A program made the translations under genes and the position numbers. The notes beneath the pieces were generated by a model. That model had not been told where the DNA came from. It searched no databases and saw only the letters and a program-made list of their open reading frames with translations. A stretch of 64,000 nucleotides of DNA from Chalara sp. BL73. Its lineage: Eukaryota > Ascomycota > Leotiomycetes > Helotiales. The stretch covers positions 62,001 to 126,000 of the forward strand of contig CAKJVC010000157.1 in the NCBI GenBank assembly GCA_918026815.1. Reading direction: 5' to 3'. This document shows, one piece after another, positions 1 through 12,135 of this stretch; position 1 is the stretch's first letter, and every line of letters starts with the position of its first letter.

Positions 1-1027
1 AGATGGCTTGGACTATATCAGCAATGAAATGGATGATTGGTTTCTAGGTCGGAACGATACTTATGTAGGAGTGGTTGAAGCTAGCTTGGCCCGCTCCTTC
101 GGTGAAATCTCCGAGGATAGCCCAAATAGATTCAGCATAGATGAGGATAGCTTTGAGATGGAAGGAGACAATGACGCTCATGTTCCTCCACATTTTTATA
201 GGGAATTGACGAGGACTAAGGAAGGCTGCAAACTCTTACGAGACAAAGGCCATTTTGATGAGTTTGCAAACAATATCCGAGACTATGGCATGCTCTCAGA
301 TGATCACGAGTTGATACTCAAAGTGAAAGGTTGCTTATGGGCAGTTGGCAATGTTGGATCAATGGAGCTTGGGGCTCCATTTCTGGAGGAGTCTGATGTA
401 GTGGGAAACATCGTGAAGATAGCCGAATCTCACGAGATAATGAGTTTGCGGGGAACGGCGTTCTTCGTTTTAGGCCTCATCTCGCGAAGTGTCCATGGGT
501 TGGAGATCCTCTCAGAACATGGTTGGGAGAGCAATACGACAACGATGGGTGTATCACTTGGTCTCTGCATACCTCAGAACTTGCGAAAACTCTTCTCATA
601 TCAACCTTGGAAGCACGAAACAATTTTGGACATCATAGAGGCTGACACTAAAAAAGCGGAGGTCGCAGCAGCTAAGGTAGATGATGACGTCGTCAACGCA
701 CGAATTCTAGAGCTCATCATGGAGCTCGGTAACACAGTTCTAAAGAACAGAGCGATGACAGAACTGATGCATCTTAAAACGCGAAAAGCACCTGGATTCA
801 AGGAGCCGGCACTATTCAAAAAAGTTCTAATTCTATTGGAATGCCACCAGTTCCGTCTGAATATTCGTCGATTTGCGATTGATCTCTTCGACAAGACCAT
901 CATGCGACAAATCGTACTTGACGAGGAAAGCAGCGACGAACAATCTGGTAGCGATGATGACGATGATATGAGTGAAGGTCGGACGGAGAGACAGCGCAGT
1001 ATAAGCGACCTCTCCAATGTCACTTGA
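1..1027 (+). CDS. Rictor/Ste16/Avo3-type TORC2 subunit, C-terminal part
   Basis: The frame is open from the window edge, so only the last ~341 codons are present; the stop is at 1025-1027. The conserved core includes GCLWAVGNVGS, followed by LRGTAFFVLGLIS and a ILSEHGW motif. This is the repeat block of the Rictor family C-terminal domains (RICTOR_V and later), helical repeats of the TORC2 scaffold. After it comes a helical stretch ending in a very acidic tail (SSDEQSGSDDDDD) and Ser-rich residues. Rictor homologues hold TORC2 together at the plasma membrane and control actin, sphingolipid and AGC-kinase signalling; that is family knowledge. No intron is visible in this part. Recognition is based on the conserved block; the N-terminal RICTOR_N domain lies outside the window. 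Confidence 0.85.
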   Translation, partial: DGLDYISNEMDDWFLGRNDTYVGVVEASLARSFGEISEDSPNRFSIDEDSFEMEGDNDAHVPPHFYRELTRTKEGCKLLRDKGHFDEFANNIRDYGMLSDDHELILKVKGCLWAVGNVGSMELGAPFLEESDVVGNIVKIAESHEIMSLRGTAFFVLGLISRSVHGLEILSEHGWESNTTTMGVSLGLCIPQNLRKLFSYQPWKHETILDIIEADTKKAEVAAAKVDDDVVNARILELIMELGNTVLKNRAMTELMHLKTRKAPGFKEPALFKKVLILLECHQFRLNIRRFAIDLFDKTIMRQIVLDEESSDEQSGSDDDDDMSEGRTERQRSISDLSNVT

Positions 1028-2176
1028 ATTAGAGCATGTGATCAGGATATATGTACGATTAGAGTGGCACGGATGCACGTTTTTGGTCTAGGAATGGGTA
1101 GTCAGATCTGCTGATGGTTTGAACTTTATCAACTCGGATGTACCCATAGGTAACTTATTGCATGGCGGTATGGCGGGCGTTCCCGGAAGGGCATGGTGTT
1201 TCAGGGAAGGGTCTATAGGATCCGGAGTGCAATGAAAAGTTCTTCTCCTCATCCGTATCGCGGTGCTGCTTCAGCGTGGTTACGAACTCGTTTTCTAATT
1301 TTACTTTGATCGTTCGACGTGAGAAATGTGAGTGCAAGCATGTCCCAAAACTGGCGCGTTTTATTTTTATTTCTCAAAGTCCAACTTATAGAGGAGTTAC
1401 CTTAAGGGGCGCGACTCTCACCCATCCCTATCTATGAAAATTAAAACTAGGATAGCATGTGCACCCAAGGCATCCTTGAGATTCTCTAAAGTACCTCTAG
1501 CTAACCCTGTCGCCACATGCTATTCGTGCTGTCAAATATTCCTTTATTGTGTGGTCTTACTCTGTTAGTCATGAGTCGCTAGGATAATCATGGTTGATTA
1601 CTGTACATCCAGAACCTCAGATTTCAGAAGTGGAATCTCAGTGGCCTATCATTCATTTGCGAAGCTTGACCGGAGAGCCATTCTGAGCGTAGGGCAATAG
1701 AAGAGAACTTAAACGCGTATTTATTGCAAGTGCCACAGGATAAACATACCTAATGTTATAGCGACAACGTAGGAAGGCTCAACATCGATTTTCAATAACA
1801 CAACTTCTACTTTTATCAGCTACTATCGGCGGAACCTTTTCACACAGCATACTAACAGAGTAATACTGCGCGGGTCTTCTCTTGGACGATGTATTGCTCT
1901 ATTTTGATAGAAAAGAAGCCATGATAAGTGGTGCTGTATGCCAAGCTGTCACAAAGCTTATTTAGTCTTGGCTTTGTAGATCAGCCTGGGCACAACGAGG
2001 AACGAAAAAAGCAAAATCAGAACAGAACCTGGCATTCTAGAGCATAAAACTGGCACGAGAATTCAAGTAAGTCATTATACCATTCAAAAAAAACATCTCA
2101 ATGCCATCCTTTGCTCTCCCCCTCCTACGCTCGTCACCCAGTGTTAAGCCCCTCTCCGCGAGCAGCCTCAGGGCAT
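1028..2176. other. gene-free stretch
   Basis: Intergenic DNA between the Rictor 3' end and the small Cys-rich gene. Short ORFs here have no family resemblance and no supporting splice signals. I see nothing else in it. Confidence 0.5.
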
Positions 2177-2481
2177 CTAGCAGCACGCCTCTGCGCACCC
2201 GCACCCACAGCAGTCGCAGCTAGCATACTCCCCTCCTCTCATCCTTAGCTCATCGGAATTGGTGCTCATCGCTGGCACGACTCCCTAGTAAGTGAAGCAT
2301 CAGTATTTAATAATCAGACGTGTGCATCATCTATCAAGATAAACAAGCTTTTTTCGATCTGCGAGCCAAGAAAAAACGTGCTTACCGGCTGCTTGGCCTC
2401 GACATTGGCATTGTTGTCGCCGGCCAGCACCATTGGCTCAGGGACCGCGATCTGCTGCTCGATGATCTGTTCGGATGGCAT
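2177..2481 (-). CDS. small protein with Cys-rich C-terminal tail (67 aa, two exons)
   Basis: Exon 1 is 2386-2481 and exon 2 is 2177-2284, joined in frame across a 101-bp intron (GTAAGC...TAG). The 67-residue product starts MPSEQIIEQQ, has a Gln/Pro/Asn-rich middle, then MRGGEYASCDCCGCGCAEACC. Many filamentous fungi encode tiny proteins of this plan: a disordered N-terminus, an (M/L)RGG element and a terminal Cys cluster that may be palmitoylated or bind metal or membranes. That comparison is from memory of the pattern, not a search. The tail has seven Cys in the last 13 residues. No signal peptide or membrane helix is present. It is too short and too interrupted for ordinary ORF calling. The start codon is the first ATG in the open frame. 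Function unknown. Confidence 0.55.
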
Positions 2482-4538
2482 TTTGAGGCTTGGCCTTCCA
2501 TCAAATCAGTATGCACGTTTCATGGGTGAGTTGAGGCACATACTCTGGTGATATTTGATGTTGAAAGCCTGGAGAGTTGAGATGAGGGAGAGGGAAAAAG
2601 AGAGAAATGGACGAGAGAGCGCCAAGCGGTGAAGCTTTAATACGAAGGACCTGGGGGGGGGGAAAGCCAGCTGAGACGGGGCCAGAGCAGGGCTTACTGT
2701 GCTAGTGTGTCGTCCCACTATCGCACGGTTAAGGAACCGCCAGACATAGCTACGTTTGGGCTTCTGATTGGGTGGTTACTATCCTTATAGCATCCACGGC
2801 GTCATTAGCATGGCAACCAGCCATTCGGCAGACAAGCGGGATTTTCTTGTACATTCAGCTGGAAAGGGGACAAACATCCCCTGGTCCAAAACCTGCCCGA
2901 TAATGGCCAGATGCAGTAGCTCCAGGAGCTTCCTTTTGCGCTATTATACTAGGCGTGCATCCAATAGACGTATCATGCTCCTAATAAACCATTCATATAT
3001 ATCTTTAAAATAGTAAAATCTGATAAGATGCTGGTATATTTTTCCGCTTGTGGATGTTCATTTGGACTTTTTTCCACGGCAGGAGCCTCGTATTTGATAT
3101 GGGCGTATTAAAACAAGTGTTTATTTATACCTCTGTAGCCTGCAACTATAGCAATGTTCGATATGTGCCTATGTTATACTTAAATTAAGCAAACCTCCAG
3201 CATCGAAGCAGAGACGAAATTATAAGGCGTTGGGAGTTCGAAATGCCTTTCCTTTTTTTAGACAAATGTTGGTAAATTCTACTCGTGTGGGAAAGAAATG
3301 CGTGCTAAAGCCGCGTTTCTCCCATTCTATATCAAACTACCATGGCGCAATAGAAGGATGTATCAGCGACAAATACCCAATCCATCTTTCCAAAAAATAA
3401 CGTGCGCCTTGAAAATAATACTCCCGTTGAACCCAAGAAATGTAGTTATAAACTACGCCAACGCCGGAGCCAGAATATGAGGCACAATGAAACATTGACC
3501 AGATGCGGTTCCTTTTGGTCTTCAATGGCTAGTAACCACGTGAAGGTGATTGCTACAGCCACAAACTTTTCACTAAACCCTTCGCGGCGGCGATCTCGCG
3601 AATATATCGCTTAACAGGGAAATGCCTACCTATTAATAACCTGGATTTACAAGCAGGTAATGCACATTTCAGGATGGCTATGGTTATATTGCATCAGAGT
3701 CAGGAACTAACACAGTGTATAAAATTTAGTAGCCAAGGCTCAGGACGTGGGACCTGTTAGGCAAGATATATATAAGACCAGCATTCCTCCAGCTCATGTT
3801 CTTACCGGGTTGAAACTGCTCTCCTTTTCCATATCATGGGGGTCGACTGGGATCGGATCTACCTCATTAGAGTACACGCAGCGCTTTGCTCTTCTATGCA
3901 AGCGGTTAAACAGAAATATGTCGCCGCCCGGGCTGTAATGCGGCAATACTAAGTTTTAAAAAAGGTATTCGATGTCCTGTTGCGGGCCTACACATCGTTG
4001 TAACGGTCTTGGTCGCCATTTGAGAGACTGAAACGGGCCGTTCTGGTAATCATACAGATAGAGTTCTGAAGGATTCATCCGGGGACCTAGAAGTCCCGAG
4101 GAGAAGCTTACGGATAAAAATCTGTTTGTCGAACGAACAGGGACAAGGAGGACCCCTTTTATTCTAGTAAATTTCATATAAGCCGATATCTGGTGTACAG
4201 AAGGACTACTCAAATACTAGAGATTCCGGATAGATGGTCCCCAACCTGAGGGAGAAATGCCAACATCAGGTGAACGGCTTCTTGGCAAAATTGAAGATCA
4301 GTTTCATCACATGTTTGAGAGGTGTCAGCAAGCTTTAGGGTGTCACTGCTATGATGAACAACTCTTTTAGACATCTATAGCGTATTTCATTTATGTAGTC
4401 ATATGGTGTCCTTAGAATACTGTGCATTGCCTTCCTGGAAACGTGTGTTTTTGGCCTATCGTAGTCTCATTTTCAAATTTCCGTTTCATAGCTCTTCATG
4501 GCTCGTACTACATTTCTATCCTCGAAGAATCCATATCT
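2482..4538. other. gene-free stretch
   Basis: About 2 kb, AT-rich, with only short ORFs on both strands. A run of ten or more G lies near 2651. A frame at 3956-4213 on the minus strand is open for 85 codons but has no ATG and no recognisable domain. I see no transposon termini or tRNA here. Confidence 0.5.
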
Positions 4539-5573
4539 CTAATAGAAAGCAGTGATGATCTGCCCACCTTCCCACGTCTCCCCAGCTTCCAGTTTCTGCC
4601 AGCCCTTGACGGATCCAGGTTCCACGCAGATCATGTTTTTGTAACCCTCAATTGGCTTGAAGTCGCCAATGGTCTTGCTATCAGTCCATGGGTTCCAAAC
4701 AACCACTTCGTTAAGATTGTCTCTTGCAATACTAAACTCCTTCTTTCCTCCCTCAGTCACAACAACAGCGGTAGATGGTCCTCCAGCTGGTGTATAAACT
4801 CGGTCGGTCTTGGCTGCAATTGTGAGATCCCCCGATGATGGAGCGGTGTTTGTAGAAATTGGAGTTGTGAGCTTGTCAATATAGGAAGAATTTTCAAGAC
4901 CAGATACCGCAACTGCAGAGATATCCTAAAAGTAGAATATGTTAGCAGTGGCAGGTTAGCTTGTTTTAAAGGTTTCAAAGTATACCTTAATTTTCAAGTA
5001 ACTGTGCATCAAAGTCTGAAACTCCCATGCAGTCTCTCCTACGTTTTGCACGACTATACTTGTCGTCAACCCCTCCCTTCCCAGAGTAACACTGTAGATC
5101 AAGCCAAACTCAAATGGCCATGCCTTTTTCGCCGCCTCATCTAGATTGGTTGGACTTAGCCCAAAGTCCAACTTGACACTACTATCCCCACCATCCTGGG
5201 TACCTGAGCTCTCACTCGTGCTCTTGCCCAGGAACTCCCACCTCGAAGTCCTCGCAAACCCATGTTGTGGCAGCTGCTTCGTTGCCTCATGATCCGGCGC
5301 CGTGCCAAAGACCGGAAACACCACCGGAATACCTCCGCGCACAGCTTTGGAGCCATCAAGCTTTGCTGCTTCGCTCAGCCACAGCTTTTCTTGTCCAGTG
5401 GCATCCTTCCAGCTTATAACTGTGGCCCCATATAGCAAGATCTCAACGGACTCTCCGCTGGGAAGCACGGCAGATACGCGGCTGTTGGAGTCGGTGATGT
5501 TGACTTGAGCTTGGGGCGCAAGGCCAGGGGAGATAGGATTCAAGGCGGAAGGTTTCTTTGGGCGGTCAACCAT
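4539..5573 (-). CDS. glucose-6-phosphate 1-epimerase (YMR099C-like, aldose-1-epimerase superfamily)
   Basis: Two exons, 4986-5573 and 4539-4925 (intron AAG|GTATAC...TTTTAG), give 324 aa, close to the ~297 aa of yeast YMR099C. The start MVDRPKKPSALNP matches the usual beginning of the fungal family. The ORF runs upstream of this ATG but reads as hydrophobic leader-like sequence from 5' UTR. Family landmarks are visible: PSGESVEILLYGATVISW, VRGGIPVVFPVFG, QHGFAR (His), LMHSYL (His) and VEPGSVKGW (Glu). These make up the beta-sandwich active site that interconverts alpha- and beta-hexose 6-phosphates in the cytosol. The 5' flank on this strand is pyrimidine-rich. The call is strong. Confidence 0.92.
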
Positions 5574-6144
5574 TGTGAAAGCTGCTTGAACTGTTTTCTG
5601 GAGAGGGGAAGATGATGAGAACAGGGACAATTGCGCTAATAAAATAAGAGAGAATTGAATGCGAATTGAGTGAACAAAATTCAAACCACGAAGCAGAACT
5701 TATGTAGGCAGAGAAATTCAAAAGAGACAAAGACAAAGGTGATGTCAAAGGGCGATACCGAAAGATGAGAAGAGGGCGCGGAGGGCGGAAGGGAGGGAGG
5801 GGTTGAGGGTTGAGGATTGAGGTGGGGTTGGTTTGCCTGCAGCTTCTGAAACATCATCATTCCCATCCGACAGGCACTTCAAAGGTATCGGTGGCCTTGA
5901 ACTTAAGGCACTAATTTCATACTCCAACGACGAACAAGGAAGAAGGCACATGTTCTAGCCACATAGTTGTTCACTCAGTACAATGCATAACGACTTCATA
6001 TGGCATCAAATAGTATGCTGACACTTATATAAAGCTACTCAAGCATGACGCCCGACCCATTTTACCAGTATTTTCGCCCAAAGCAGGGTAATAATCCGTA
6101 CCTATACTCCCATAATATGTTATGCCCAAACTCCGGTCGCTATG
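5574..6144. promoter_or_regulatory. promoter/5' UTR of the epimerase gene; also the 3' flank of Rif1
   Basis: This flank separates the epimerase start from the Rif1 stop. On the plus strand 5770-5830 is very G-rich and contains a textbook G-quadruplex pattern at 5791-5809 (GGGAGGGAGGGGTTGAGGG). The sense strand of the epimerase gene is therefore a CT-tract, common in fungal promoters. A TATATAAAG lies near 6026 on the plus strand. Confidence 0.45.
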
Positions 6145-9100
6145 CTATTTCAAGGGAGTACCACTCCTTCTCGTCATCCGACACAACACTGCTGCATCCA
6201 TAAACTTGTCCTCCAAAGTACTAAGCCCTTCCACCGGATGAGAAGCTTTGCGCATATCCACCATCAGGCTGATAAACTGATCTTCCCAGGCACCAAGCCC
6301 TTCAGCCGTATGGGACGCAATACGCATATCGGCCGTCAGGCTCTGGAGTCTATCTTCAAGACTTGCTTCCATGACCACCTCTGTCTGTGATAATCTATCA
6401 ACCTGCAGGCCTTGGCTGTGTTTGCGAATAGATGTAAGCGCAGCTTCCTCCTGATACGCTGCCTGGATAGCTGCATCTGATTCAATAGGCTCTGACGCAG
6501 CTATACCAGTGCTCTGTTTACCGGCTGAACCAACTTTGGTGGTTTCCATATCTACGCTGTATGTTTCTGCTTCCGCTGACTTATTTTCAATATCTTGCAT
6601 TTCAGCGTTCTCCTCGCTCATATCTGAGTGTGCAAAGAATCCTGTATCCAATCGCTCACTAGCTGTTCCTCCTCCTATGGAAGCATCGATCTCCGATTCT
6701 GCTGTCAAGCCTGCCCCGGTATCTACATTCTGCTCCTCCGCATTGGGCGTGAACGCATCAGTAACCGATTCGATCTCACTTTGGCTTTGAAGAGAAGTAT
6801 TGCGATCAACTGATTCGGCGAGTTGTATCTCGTTAGGAGTTGGGCCTGACCGTGAAGCTGTTTCAATTTGAGATAATGGTGTTGAGACGCTTCTGCGTGG
6901 CCGCCCTGGTTTCCTCTTTTGAATAGGCTTTGGCGACGCCAGACTCGGAGCTGTCGTATTAAGATTAGCTACGTAGACACGTTGAAGAGATTGGTTATGC
7001 CTACAATGACTGACAACACTTTCGCGCCCGGGTGAGTGAGAATCTTCCTCTTCAAGCCTCGGCTTCTTTGAAACTGTGTTATCTATAAGAATTCCACTAG
7101 ATCGTCGTTTTTTCTGAGGACTAAACCTCCTCCTCTTACCCATCCTTGGGAATCTTTCGAAGTCTTTGGGAACTTCTACAATAATCGTGTCATCAGGGTC
7201 GAAACTCTCTCCATCGATGATAATCCACTTCTTGAGACTTGTTTGTACGCCGGGGGTTTCCGGGATCAATGAAGCCAAGGACGATGAGACATGGGCTTTA
7301 GCAGAAACTCCTTGAGAAATTAAAATTTCTGCGGCGACTCCATGGAAATTCGTCGCGGGATGCGCGCGCGGGGCATCATCTTGTGGGGCAAAACCATCTT
7401 CATTCGATATATAACCAAGAGAATTGACTTTCGGAGCCTCAGATAGGACATGATATTCTTGTCTAACAGGATCTTGGCCTTTTCTCGGCCGTCCCGAACC
7501 TTGATCAACCTCTGCCATCAACCTCATTATACCGGATTGGTCAAAGTCGCTTAAAGACGATGATATGTTGTGTTCTGTGAGAGGTATAGGAGATGATATA
7601 GCATCTTGGAAATTCTCTTCGACGGTTTGTTTGTCAGAGGAAGGTGCAATGGGGCTTTCAAATGCGTCGTGAAATACTGGGGTCTTAGGTGTTTGCATAT
7701 CATCCAGTACAATGCCCTTTGTCGGCTCTGGGGTGCCAGGAGTTTTCAGTAATTCTTGATTAGGATGCTGATATTGTGAAGCTGGAATTGCAAGATCTAA
7801 TCTGATATCTGACATGCTTTTGCCCGGGCTTCGACTTGTGAGATTCTCGATATGGCTCGAATCAGCGGGTGAGTCTCTGACCACATTAACATCTCGGTTA
7901 TCCATAGCAACGACAGAAGTTGAAACTGAAGGGGTGGTGCGATCATCCTCAATAATGTAAGGATTAATTTGAGCGGAAGTAACCACATATGGTGAGTCGT
8001 TGAATGTTGGCTCTGGACTTATTTCGGGAGGAGAGGATGGAACGTCAAAATCATTCATATCATTCAAAACTTGAGGCTTTCTGAGGCTCTCCGGTGGCGA
8101 AGAGGGTATCTCGGATATATTGATTTCAGCTTCTACTGAACGTGTAGGCGTAGGCGATGAGTGAATATAAGCGTCAAAATCAGGTTGAGGGGTAGGTGTC
8201 GTCTGTCGTTCTATACGTGGGGGCTCTAAGGGTGTTTTAGAAGCTGATCGGCGTAGCGATAAATCCTTGCTTGATGTTGAAGACGCTAAACTTTGAGAAG
8301 AATTGTTCTTTGGGCGAGGGCTAGATCGTATATCAGGAAACATGCTAGCATCGGCACGTTGCCGTTCTTTGACTTCTTTTTGTCTATCCGTAAGCAGCTG
8401 AGAATCAGGGGTTGTCTCTGGGATAGGTGATGATTCAATGGTCGTAAATTGTATTTGGGAATCATCATGGCGCAGCTTAGGAGTTGAAATTCGCCTCTTA
8501 GATTTCCGCTCAGCAGGCTCTGGTGTTGATTCGATAGTCTTTTTGTTGAGAGCCGAGTGAGGTACCATTATCCGAACCTCTGGGGTGAACCTCCGATATG
8601 GGGACCGATCTATACTCTGTGCTGGCTTCGTGACTCTGGCGTTGTTCACGTTTGTTAGGCTAAGAGCATGGCTACCATTATCTTGAGTATCTTCGAATGT
8701 TGGAGGCTGACGATAGTCTGCAGATACGTCGCTCTCAAGTGCCTGTGGAAAAGAGGGCAATTTTAGATCTGCGATTGTTGACAATCTGAGGAGAACGTCT
8801 AGAAGTCTTTCCGGGTACTCTAGCTTGTCTTCATAGGTGCCAAAGGTAGAGTTCCATAGCGTAATTGAAGACGCAACAATGCTCTTATGCCTACTCTCTA
8901 GTGCAGAAGATAACAATATCTCTAGACTGCTCAGTAGCTTTGTATAATAATCTATATGCTTTATTTGCGGAAAACGTGAGCAGACAATGTTCCATGTATT
9001 AGCGACCTACTCCCATTAGTGAAAGTTATCTGAAAGCAGCTAGTGTCAACATACAGCATTGAACAAGACTTTATCACTCCCAAGGATTGAATGTTCGTCA

Positions 9101-12100
9101 CGAAGCCAATTGCCAAGTCCGCTTTGAAGCTTCTCAAGCACAACACCCAAGGCTGCGGCAGGACAGCGATTCAAGATTGACGATATCGCACAGAGCATGT
9201 TAATGCAATCTAGATTCCGATCTACGCGGAAAGAAGCATAAGAACTCTCGAGTGTTCCTCGCATAACTTCGTATAGATGGAAATAAGGGTCATTACCAGT
9301 GGTCTTGGAGCTGTTCAAAATTCCCCAAAGCTTCTTCCGAGCAGCGTCGAGTGTCTTGCGATCTTTTGGATATGTCGCTTTCGTGACTAACATTCCACAA
9401 TAAGCAATCGAAGACACCTCAGATCTTTGAACTAAGGCTTTCGCTAGAGGTTCTACGACAGCAATAGCGCGTCCGCTTTCGCCGGCATCGATTGTCGAGG
9501 AAGCGACCAGTGCCTCAAAAAGTTTTCTCCACCCTGGTAATGGTTCCTGAGGAGAAATGTCGAAACCGTGTTCTAGAATCCGCAATGCATTACGATATGT
9601 TGCGCCCAAAGGTTGGCCATTGCTCCCATTACTAGCATTAGAATCCCTGGTGTCTACAGCACGTGTTGCGAACTCTGCTAAGACTTGCCAAAGTAGCTTG
9701 CACGGCTCGGTGTTTTCGCTTGGGAGTAACGCTAAGAGATCTTGAATAAGTTCCATCTGACTCTTACTTGTTGTGCGACCATCGAAGAAAGGAGTAATTA
9801 TACTCCTAACCATTTGGGAGAAGCTACTATCGTAGATGAGACTTGGGCATATCTTTGTCAACAAGACAAAAAGATGGTGGAGAGGGCATTGTATCTCGCC
9901 TCGCAAGCTTTTTGGTCGATGGGATGGCGTTGCAATCACAACGAAGGTATCCTGATTGCTAATTGATAGTAGTTTCTCGGTGAAATGGAGTGGCCCTAGA
10001 CCGGTAATTGCAGTGATTATTATATTACGAAAACTGCCCAAGAAGTTGTTTGATTTCGAACGGCTTGGTAAGGCCAAGCTTAACATATTACTAGGACCGA
10101 GATGCCAGATGCGATAGGCAAAATTGAAGATTCCAGCAACGCAAGCCATTGCCTCATTGGGAACCTTAATTTCTTTGGCAGCAGGCGAAGCTATGGAAGT
10201 GATGTAAGCCTTGAATAGACAGCTAGCTGGTTCTGATGACTCTGAAAGATCCCAGAAAAGTTTTTCAAGAACTGGGTCCATTACAGGAAACACTCTTGTA
10301 GCACTTTTGCGCAGCCATTTTGAATCAAGAGCCGGAAGCTCATTTACACTCATAGGAGATGTAAGTCCGTTTGGAGAACTGAAATCTAAAGCACGAGTCT
10401 CGCTCCATGGTCGAGGTGTTGTCTCAAACATAGCTGTCAAGATTCTGCAAGCATCGACGAGGTCTTGCCTCGCTTGCTCCGGGCTATCAGAAATATTGGC
10501 TGGTGTGAGAGCTTTCCCAATAAATTCACTAACGTATGCATCCCAGTACATTTCTAGCTGGGCTGGTGTTGAATTGGGCCGGAAGCAGTAATAGAATAAG
10601 AAGTATACTCCACTGAGGATTGAGTTGCGAACTCTGGAAGGATTGGCTGATCTGCTCTTTCGTTTGAGCTGGTCAATGAACGGAGATTTAAGTTGGGATA
10701 CCAATTTCGGAGACGTCTTTTCGTCAGGACTGATGGCAAAGATGTATCGACTCCATGCCACATTAGCTTCTACTCTCGTTTGAGCATCTCTGGAATTGAA
10801 ACATTTCCCAATCACAGTAAGCCATGTACTGACAAATGGCCACTGTTCAAATGTCGATTTTTGACCTCTGATAAACAACATGGGAACAATCCATACTTGG
10901 GGGATGCTCGCAGAGGCTTCTTCCTTTTTCAGACGCTCCGCCTTTTGCGAAAGGTCTTCCTTTCCATTGGTTCTGTTATCTCGTTTTGGTATTATTGCCA
11001 TTTCCTTAAGTCGATCCGCATATAAATCACCAAATTTAACAACGGCGACATCTGTGACCAGCTCTCCTCGGAAGAGCTCCATCACGATACGAATAGCCTT
11101 TTTTTCAACACCCATCGTCGCAGCTGATTCAAGACCCAGTTGAATGGCCGCTGACCGCGTGTCCCTCAAACTACTAAGCATGCTATTGAACAGGTCTTCT
11201 ACCCAGTCGCTATTTGTCAGCATAGCAGATCTCGAATTTCGTACCAAACTCCTGTAGACATCAATTCGTCCCGTGACGATACTTTTTCCTTTCACAAAGT
11301 TCTCGATATCGTGCAAAGCACTAACCAGCCTACTGACCCTTTCCGTGTTCATGGCATTCGAGGAGCATTTCTGAAACCCAAGTATGAATAAAATGTGCTT
11401 AATGATCTCCTTCGATATGTCGGAATCCTGGAACATCTTGATAGCGTAATCGACAAAATAGACCCAGAAATCTGCAGGGAGGGTCTCGGCGATAGCTGAT
11501 TTTTGAAGAAAACTCGAAAGAAGTTTCAGGTCATTTATGATCAACGACGAGTCCCATATGTTGCTACCGTTTTTCGCAGTCAAATCACGCTTCATACATT
11601 TGAGGAGCGGCCCCATTTTCTCCTTCAATGCTCGCAATTCCGGGGCGTTCTCTGACGCCTGTATAGATCCTGACAATGTTGTGTATGCATCCAACCTCGA
11701 TTGCCTATCATTTCCTTCCAATTGCTGAGTTATTGATTCGAGCATTGTCGCAAGATTTGGGTATGCGTGAGGATGGGAAAGTTTTGTTGGTACTAGCTTG
11801 AGCGCGCTGACATGATTTCCATTATATGGCTTCAGTATCGACTTGATAGGCCTCTTCCCTCCGATATTTGGTACAGGCGCGACGACAGGGCTGGAGTACC
11901 TATCGTCACTGTCGATCCAGTTAACTTTCTTTCGAGAAAGCGCAGACGTGTTGGGAGATTCGGCTGACGAGTTAGGCGTAATAGTAGGGGATTTAGATTT
12001 AAGGTCTTTTACAAGGCTGCGCTCAATATTCGTGTGCTTGGGATCGCTGCTTTGTATTTCTCGGGGAGGAGTCGGGGGCCTAGGAATTGAGAGAGAGCCA

Positions 12101-12135
12101 GGCAGTTGTCGAGAAGCTGATGCTTGCGGCACCAT
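6145..12135 (-). CDS. RIF1: Rif1 telomere/replication-timing protein
   Basis: Two exons, 9055-12135 and 6145-9006, joined in frame across a 48-bp intron (GCT|GTATGT...TAG), give 1980 aa. The N-terminal ~110 residues are disordered and Pro/Ser-rich, and hold two PP1 docking motifs: an RVxF-type KKVNW at residues 69-73 and SILK at 99-102 (KRPIKSILKP). After that comes the Rif1 HEAT-repeat region (about residues 130-1090), with the conserved stretch ALESRHKSIVASSITLWNS just after the intron. The last ~850 residues are low-complexity, with many S/T-P and SSPP motifs and a basic KRKPGRPRR AT-hook-like element. Rif1 recruits PP1 to oppose DDK at origins and acts at telomeres and breaks. The motifs are seen; the role is family knowledge. 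The next gene on this strand (SWC3) ends about 1.5 kb upstream. Confidence 0.9.
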
